From Sporobolomyces roseus (lineage: Eukaryota; Basidiomycota; Microbotryomycetes; Sporidiobolales; Sporidiobolaceae), in NCBI GenBank assembly GCA_016617785.1, contig JADILM010000003.1:2170001-2234000 (forward strand): 64,000 nt of DNA, read 5' to 3'. Positions 58,201 to 64,000 of this stretch are shown piece after piece. Position 1 is the first letter of the stretch; every line of letters starts with the position of its first letter. Under the pieces are notes generated by a model that was not told where the DNA came from, searched no databases, and worked only from the letters and a program-made list of their open reading frames with translations. A program made the translations under genes and the position numbers.

Positions 58201-59899
58201 AAAGCCGAGATCGCGAAATTGGAAGAAGTCGTCGCGAATTTGAGGAACGATGCCATGACTGATTCGATCGAACTCGGTAAGTCGCCCTCTACATCGCATT
58301 GTGACATGCGCTGAGGGACTGTGGGCTTGCAGATCAAATCAAGAAGGATATTGCCGCGAGTGGAACTGAACTGGCCGAAGCTCGAACCTACCTCACTTCC
58401 CTTCGCGAAGCACTCTCTACCGCTCAATCGAAAGTCGCCGACTCGACGAAGGAGTACCGTTTGATCGAAGCCAAGATCGCAGAAGAAACCAAGATGATCA
58501 CAACTTTCAACGACGAACTCGATTCATTGAAAGATGCGATCAATGGGAAGAAGACGGATATCGTAGATAACGACCTCAAGGTTACTCAAGTAGAGAAGGA
58601 CGTTGAGAAAGCAAAGAAGGATGCGAAGGATGCGGCAAACAAGGTTGCGAAGCGAGAGGCGGAATTTGAGTGGATTCAGGATGAGAGCGGGTAAATCGAG
58701 ATCGTTATCAGCTACTCGTCTTGATCTGCGAGCTAACAGCATTCCCGGTGAACAGTACTTTCGGCAAAGAGAACTCTCCTTACAACTTCACTGGACTCGA
58801 CATGGGAGGAGCTAGGGAGAAATGTCGTCAACTCGAGGAGAATCATCGAAAGATGAAACGCAAAGTCAATCCGAAGGTGTTGACGATGATCGATAGGTGA
58901 GCAGCTTCTCTTACGATCTCTGTGGTTCATTCCTGATCGATGATTTTGCTGGTGACAGTGTCGAGAAGAAGGAGAAAGACTTACTAGCGATGTATCGACA
59001 AGTCGTCAAAGACAAGACGAAGATCGAAGAGACCGTTGCGAAGCTCGATGAACACAAGAAAGAGACTCTTGAGAAGACATGGGGAATCGTCAACGCGTGA
59101 GCTCACCTCTCTCTGTCCAATGAGGTGGATTGTACTTACCCTTTTCGTTTACAGTGAATTTGGAAACATTTTCGCCGAGTTGCTCCCAGGTAACTTCTGT
59201 AAACTTCAGCCGTTAGAAGGGAAAGAGATCACGTTCGGTCTCGAGGTCAAGGTCAGGTTGGGTCAGGTTTGGAAAGCGAGTTTGACGGAATTATCGGGAG
59301 GTCAAAGGTGAGCGAGAAGTCCAGGTCATCGATGTTCAGAGGCATCGGCTGACTTGCTTTCCTTTCACAGATCACTGATCGCTCTCTCCTTGATCATGTC
59401 TCTGTTACGATTCAAACCGTGAGCAATTTCCCCTTCTTTCGACCTAGTGCGATTCTAACCTTAAATCCTTCTCTAGAGCGCCTATGTACATTCTGGACGA
59501 GATTGACGCAGCTCTCGATCTATCACACAGTGAGTCGGAGATTGCTCGTAGTCTGGACTCCCCGCTTACCAAAATCTTCTCGACGTACAGCCGAAAACAT
59601 TGGTCGATTATTCCGTACTCGATTCAAGGGTTCTCAATTCATCGTCGTTTCCCTCAAAGACGGTCTATTCGCGAATGCCAATGGTAAGCTCTCTCTCCCT
59701 CTGTACCCGAAAAGCTCCATCGCTCACTGATCTCGCTTTCGCAGTCCTTTTCCGAACTCGATTCCGAGATGGAACTTCGATCGTCGAGCGAACGAGTCAA
59801 CGCTCCACATCAGCTCTATACGACAAAGAGAATGTAGGTGGACCGAGAGCAGGAGCAAGAGGTGCAGCGAGGAAGAGAGTGAGTGGAGCGGCGGCGTGA
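55289..59899 (+). CDS. SMC2: Condensin subunit SMC2
   Basis: Seventeen exons: 55289-55386, 55448-55517, 55584-55733, 55803-55926, 55996-56423, 56485-56640, 56706-57167, 57234-57950, 58018-58276, 58333-58690, 58756-58896, 58959-59096, 59155-59307, 59371-59418, 59477-59529, 59591-59683, 59745-59899; 1200 aa, normal for SMC2. Walker A GLNGSGKSN (about 32-40), coiled coils, hinge ([15 protein letters not shown] ... [16 protein letters not shown]), ABC signature [11 protein letters not shown] (about 1080) and Walker [17 protein letters not shown]. With SMC4 it forms the ATPase core of condensin for mitotic chromosome compaction. The D-loop region reads SHTENIG where SMC2 proteins usually have SHTQNIG. 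A short basic tail follows the head ([15 protein letters not shown]). Confidence 0.95.
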
Positions 59900-60277
59900 A
59901 GTGAATCGAGTTGAGCTGTCTCTCTTCCCCTCTCGCTATTGATTGATACCCTTCGTCTTTCTTATCATCTATTTTGTCTTATTCCTTATGTTTGTTTGTA
60001 CTCCCACCGCCGTCGAATCGATGAGCTTTCCTCTCACATTGCGAAAGGGAGAAAGGAAAGCGATCTTCCAACATCGGACATAGCGTCTTCCATTCCAAGT
60101 CGCACTACTCCCTATCTCCCTGTAGTATTACAGACGCTCACGGGGGAGTGGAGGTGGTTGAGTGAAAGGGTGTTGTCGGTCGCACGATTTCTCAGCATAT
60201 TTCGGATTTCGTTCCTCGCTTCCGATTCTTTCTCTTTCTCTCCTTCTCTTCACTTCAGTCTCGCCTCTCACAGCAAG
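59900..60277. other. Intergenic, P450 upstream region
   Basis: About 380 bp between SMC2 and the P450 on the same strand, holding a CT-rich leader just before the P450 ATG. No other feature seen. Confidence 0.45.
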
Positions 60278-62440
60278 ATGACTATTTTCACAGCTGTGCT
60301 CTTTGCTGTCCTCCCAATCGTCACTGTCTGGCTCTACAAGGTCGTTCGAGTTATCAGTTCAACTCGGTAAGCTTTCCCCTTCTCTCTCTTCGCCCCCTCG
60401 CTCCCATCGCTGACACGCTCAAATTCATTGAGGTATGTAGTGGTCAACCTGGATACATCGCCATCATTCAACCTTTCCACGAGTACGGTTTCGCATTCTT
60501 CCCAGTCTCTCGCTTCAACCTCCAAGTCAATTACATGTGGAAGACCAAAACTGATCTCTATCGCAAGTACAACTCGAATGTACTAGTTATTCCATCTCTC
60601 TTCCCGCCAGTCGTAACCATTCTCATCGCTGATGCTCAAGTAAGCTTTTGCGTTTCCTTGGTTTAAATCTCTACTTCACACGGCTGACTTTCTCTCACCC
60701 CCCGCTTGACAGGCTATCAACAAAATCAACAACGATCATCGCAACTTCTCGAAAGATCCCTTATCAAACGGTTCAATTTCTCGTCTCTTTGGTCCAAACA
60801 TCATCACTCTCGAAGGTTCAGAATGGCGTCGTCATCGCAAGGTCATCGTCGCTGGATTCTCCGAGAGCAACACTGCTGAAGTTTGGGACGCGACTATTGA
60901 TCTCGCGGGACAATGGATCGAGAAGATGCAAAAAGAAGCTGGAAATGGATCCGTTCTCATCAAGAATTCGGAATCAGTTTGGGCTGTTCTTGCTTTACTC
61001 GTACGCTCTCCTATCTCCCTCCACTGTGAGAGCCCTTGTCGTTGATGTTTTAATCGTTGAGATTGCAGATCATGGGGAAAGCAGGATTTGGACTCGACCT
61101 TGGTTGGCCCTCATCGCTCACTTCTCCTATCGACTCGACTACTTCCGGTACCAACGCTTTCTACGCTGCTGCTGCTCGTATCCTCAAAGATTGGGTTCCC
61201 CTTACGATCCTCCCAAGTATCTTCCTTCGACCTTACCCTTTGACCTCTTACCTCAAACGAGTCGCCAACGTTCGCGATACTTTCGACAAGGAGATCAACA
61301 AACTCGTCAAGAAAAGGATTGAGGAGGTCAAGGAAGAAGCTGCAGCTGGTGATGAGAAGAAACGAGATATCTTGACGTTACTTTGTCGAGCGAATGTTTT
61401 GGAGGATGCGAAAGCGAAACTTTCCGACGAGGAATTGAGTGAGTACTCTTCTCTCTTTGCTCAGCGACCTTTTCACTAAGCTCCCGGGAGGTCATCACAG
61501 TCGGAAACGCTTTTATCTTCCTCATCGCTGGACACGGTGAGTTTCCCTTTTTTCTCCCTTTCTATACTGCTTCTCGAGCTCAACCCTTCTCTTACTCTTG
61601 ACAGAAACAACTGCCGGTACTCTCGCTTCCGCCTTCGCCTTCCTCGCTCTCTACCCTTCCTACCAAACCTTCATTCACAAAGAAGCTTCAATCGCATTCG
61701 AGAACGATTCTCCCTATTACCCTTCGACCTATCATTCCCTCCCCTTCACTCTCGCAGTCATCTACGAATCACTTCGTCTCGCCGGTCCAGCTTCGACTCT
61801 ACTTCGACGTGCAACTGCCGTCACTTCAGTACCCTCAAAGGTCGTTTCAAAAGATGGATCTTATCAAGCTGATTCATCGATCGTCGTTCCGAAGGGAGCT
61901 TACATGAGGGAGAACGTCGCTGGTGTTCACTATTCTGATGATTGGGATTCTCCGAACAAGTTCAAGCCTGAAAGGTTCCTCAAGAATGAGAACTCGAACG
62001 AACAAATGAAATCGTGTGAGTTCAGTTCTCGCTCAGTCCTAGCCGAGCATGTTGACTAAGCGTGGGACAAGCCTACAGTCCTTCCTTTCACCTCTGGATC
62101 AAGGGGATGTATCGGTAAACAATTCTCTCTCGGTTCGTCCTTCCTTTCTCTTCTATATCCGCTCTCTCGCCTGACGCTTTCTCTTCCCGCAGTCGAAGCT
62201 GTCGCTCTTCTCTCCTCCGTCATCCTCAAGTACAAAGTCGAGATCGCTCCTCACAACAAAGAGGAATGGGCCTTGAAAGACAATGAATCGCTTAACGATA
62301 GGCACGATCGAGTTTTGAAGGTAAGTCTTCGACCTCTCACTCCCAGTCGAATGTACCTGACGCTACGACTTATGTAGCCTGGAAACTTCTTCACTCTCGG
62401 TCCTACCCACATCGACTTGCTCTTCGTTCCGAGGGAATGA
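60278..62440 (+). CDS. Cytochrome P450 monooxygenase
   Basis: Nine exons: 60278-60366, 60441-60639, 60713-61000, 61069-61438, 61501-61536, 61605-62015, 62079-62132, 62193-62320, 62378-62440; 545 aa. An N-terminal anchor helix (IFTAVLFAVLPIVTVWLYKV) targets the ER membrane. Catalytic signatures: I-helix AGHETT (about 325-330, split by an intron), ExxR helix YESLRL (E381, R384), the PERF-like KPERFL and heme loop FTSGSRGCIG with the ligand C475. GSEWRRHRKVIVAGFSE marks the C-helix. Family and substrate cannot be assigned. It sits between SMC2 and SMC4 but has no functional link to condensin that I can see. Confidence 0.93.
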
Positions 62441-62723
62441 ATAGTCAAAACGCTTTTTTCGCTTGTAGCTTGTAGCTTTCAGATCGATATCATACTCTAG
62501 CTGTCGATCGTATCTCTTTTCCTCTCGTGCTATACGCAGAGCGAAGAGAAGCGAGTGAGCGCAACAACGGAAATTGCGAGAGAAAACGAAATATATAGCA
62601 TCTCGAGAAAAGGAATACGGGACAATAAGAGAGTCCGATAATGGCGCGATGGAGTGAAAGACGAAGGGGGAAGGGGAAGGGGAAGGATACAGATAAGATA
62701 GTATACATACCAGAGACTGAGGA
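62441..62723. other. Convergent intergenic region, P450 / SMC4
   Basis: 283 bp between two 3' ends, holding both terminator regions. A GGGGAA-repeat stretch lies at 62665-62690. Nothing coding. Confidence 0.5.
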
Positions 62724-64000
62724 TTAGACAGCGATTTCTCGTCGACTTGGAGATGGTCGGTTCTCATCCTCTTCGACTTGTAGCTCTGATAGCTCCTTGT
62801 TGTCTACATACATCGAGGAGATCATCAGTCATGAACTTGCGAGCAGGAAGGAGGATCAGACGTACCGATGGCGACACTTCGAGTCTGATTCGCAACTTTG
62901 TAAATACCGATGAGGCGAGCAGATAACTCGAACATGTTCTGTGAGATCCTCGATTATGTCAGACTCAGGGCCAAGAGAGTATGGCAGATGAGTGACTCAC
63001 GTTTCGAAGCGAGATGATGATGAATTGAGCGTTCTTTGTTCGATCTTTGATGTAGTTCGCAACGATGGAGACGTTTCGGAAATCGAGGGCGGCGTCAATC
63101 TCGTCCATGAAGTATAGAGGAGTAGGCTATACAATCGAGTGAGTCAGTGCGAGAGCGAATGAGAGGAAGAGTAAATGAGAGCTCACCTTGTAGACGTGAA
63201 GAGCAAAGACGAGAGCGAGAGAAGAAAGAGTCTTCTCTCCTCCTGACAAGTTTGAGATGTTCTTCCAACTCTTCTTTGGTGGCATGACTGAGAAGAGGAT
63301 ACCTTCGGAGAATGGATCGGCGGAATCATACAGTTCGAGTTCAGCGTTTCCTCCGAGCGTGATCATCTAGTGAGCGATGCAAGGTCAGTACGATCGACAA
63401 GGGCTCGAAAGCAGGGTTAGCGTACCTGATACATCTCCTTGAGCTTGTTAGAGATGATTCCAAATCCTTGCATGAACTGAACGAGTCGTTGATTCCGTAG
63501 CTCCGTCACTGAGTTCTTTGCCGCATCCCAGAGTTGAGAGACCGCTGCAAACTCTTCTGCTCGTTTCCGGAACTCTTCATTTCGACGACGGTACTCTTGA
63601 AGGACGGCGAGATCGGCAGTGTTCTTCTCGAGTCGCTCTGTGAATTCGACACTGCTCAACTGGGCTTCACGGGGAAGTTGACTGGCAACAAACTCACCTT
63701 CGAGGAAAGCGATGTCAGCTTTGAGCTTCTTACCATCAATCTCATCGATCTCTTCGGGTTCAAGCACTCGAAGCACGTCTTCAAACTTGACTCTTCTCGC
63801 TGTTCCTTCTTCACCTTCTTCATCATCGTCCTCATCTTCGAGTCTGTACGGGAGGGGAAGACTGGTGAGCTCATCGTGCACCATGAGGCAGATTCACGAA
63901 ACATACTGATCAGTTTCAGGCATTTCGAGTTCGCCTAATTTAGCAGTCCAATGGTCGAAGATTCGGTTCATCTCCTTGAGTTGCTTCTCATGATCATTAA
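62724..64000 (-). CDS. SMC4: Condensin subunit SMC4, C-terminal part (5' end outside window)
   Basis: Minus-strand exons, from the window edge: >64000-63907, 63843-63426, 63366-63187, 63126-63001, 62938-62866, 62803-62724; about 323 codons visible. It shows the end of the second coiled coil and the C-terminal ATPase head: MITLGGNAELELYDSADPF, the LSGGEKTLSSLALVFALH signature, and Walker [18 protein letters not shown], followed by QFIIISLRN and MFELSARLIGIYK. The final tail is EDENRPSPSRREIAV. SMC4 pairs with SMC2 in condensin. Convergent with the P450 and only about 2.8 kb from the end of SMC2. Confidence 0.95.

Noticed and set aside
1..64000. tRNA, rRNA, CRISPR arrays, transposon or retroelement genes
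   Set aside because: I saw no convincing T-loop/A-box pairs, no regular repeat-spacer arrays, and no reverse transcriptase, integrase or transposase motifs. A tRNAscan and repeat search would settle this.

Overview
This window reads as nuclear DNA of a filamentous or yeast-like fungus, most likely a basidiomycete. Genes are dense on both strands and most are cut by many short introns (about 36-115 nt, mostly 50-75 nt, GT..AG with CTGAC/CTAAC-like branch sites). There are single-copy eukaryotic genes (condensin SMC2 and SMC4, proteasome alpha4, STE24, Kish, KIN1, NAS6) and fungal-type low-complexity proteins. Nothing bacterial, viral or organellar was recognised. Placement in Pucciniomycotina (Sporobolomyces/Rhodotorula-like) is a guess from gene style only. 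All exon models were derived by eye from reading frame, splice sites and conserved protein motifs.

Layout. (1) 1-5.9 kb: a tandem cluster of four F-box/LRR-like paralogs; the first is a frame-broken remnant, two are intact and one carries a frameshift. (2) 6.2-30 kb: mostly conserved genes: a DnaJ-X protein, a KIN1/MARK kinase, a small RGG protein, an HMG-box factor, the proteasome chaperone NAS6, an unknown seven-exon gene, a xylulokinase and a Ser/Thr-rich single-pass membrane protein. (3) 30.3-41 kb: an accessory-looking block with five members of one unrecognised protein family (four on +, one on -), sharing a five-exon structure and intron phases. Two decayed antisense pieces of the 23.7-26.6 kb xylulokinase lie among them, together with an unrelated unknown gene. 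(4) 41.5-50 kb: proteasome alpha4, the CAAX protease STE24, two multi-pass membrane proteins with long disordered tails, and Kish. (5) 50-64 kb: an EED/ESC-like WD40 protein, a proline-rich unknown, condensin SMC2, a cytochrome P450, and the 3' part of condensin SMC4, which runs off the window.

The most interesting material is the 30-41 kb family array with its xylulokinase remnants. Next come the F-box cluster, the two core condensin ATPases lying about 2.8 kb apart in convergent orientation, and several extreme exons and introns: a 12-nt exon carrying the STE24 HExxH motif, an exon that is only the ATG in Kish, a GC-AG intron in xylulokinase, and introns of 36-37 nt.
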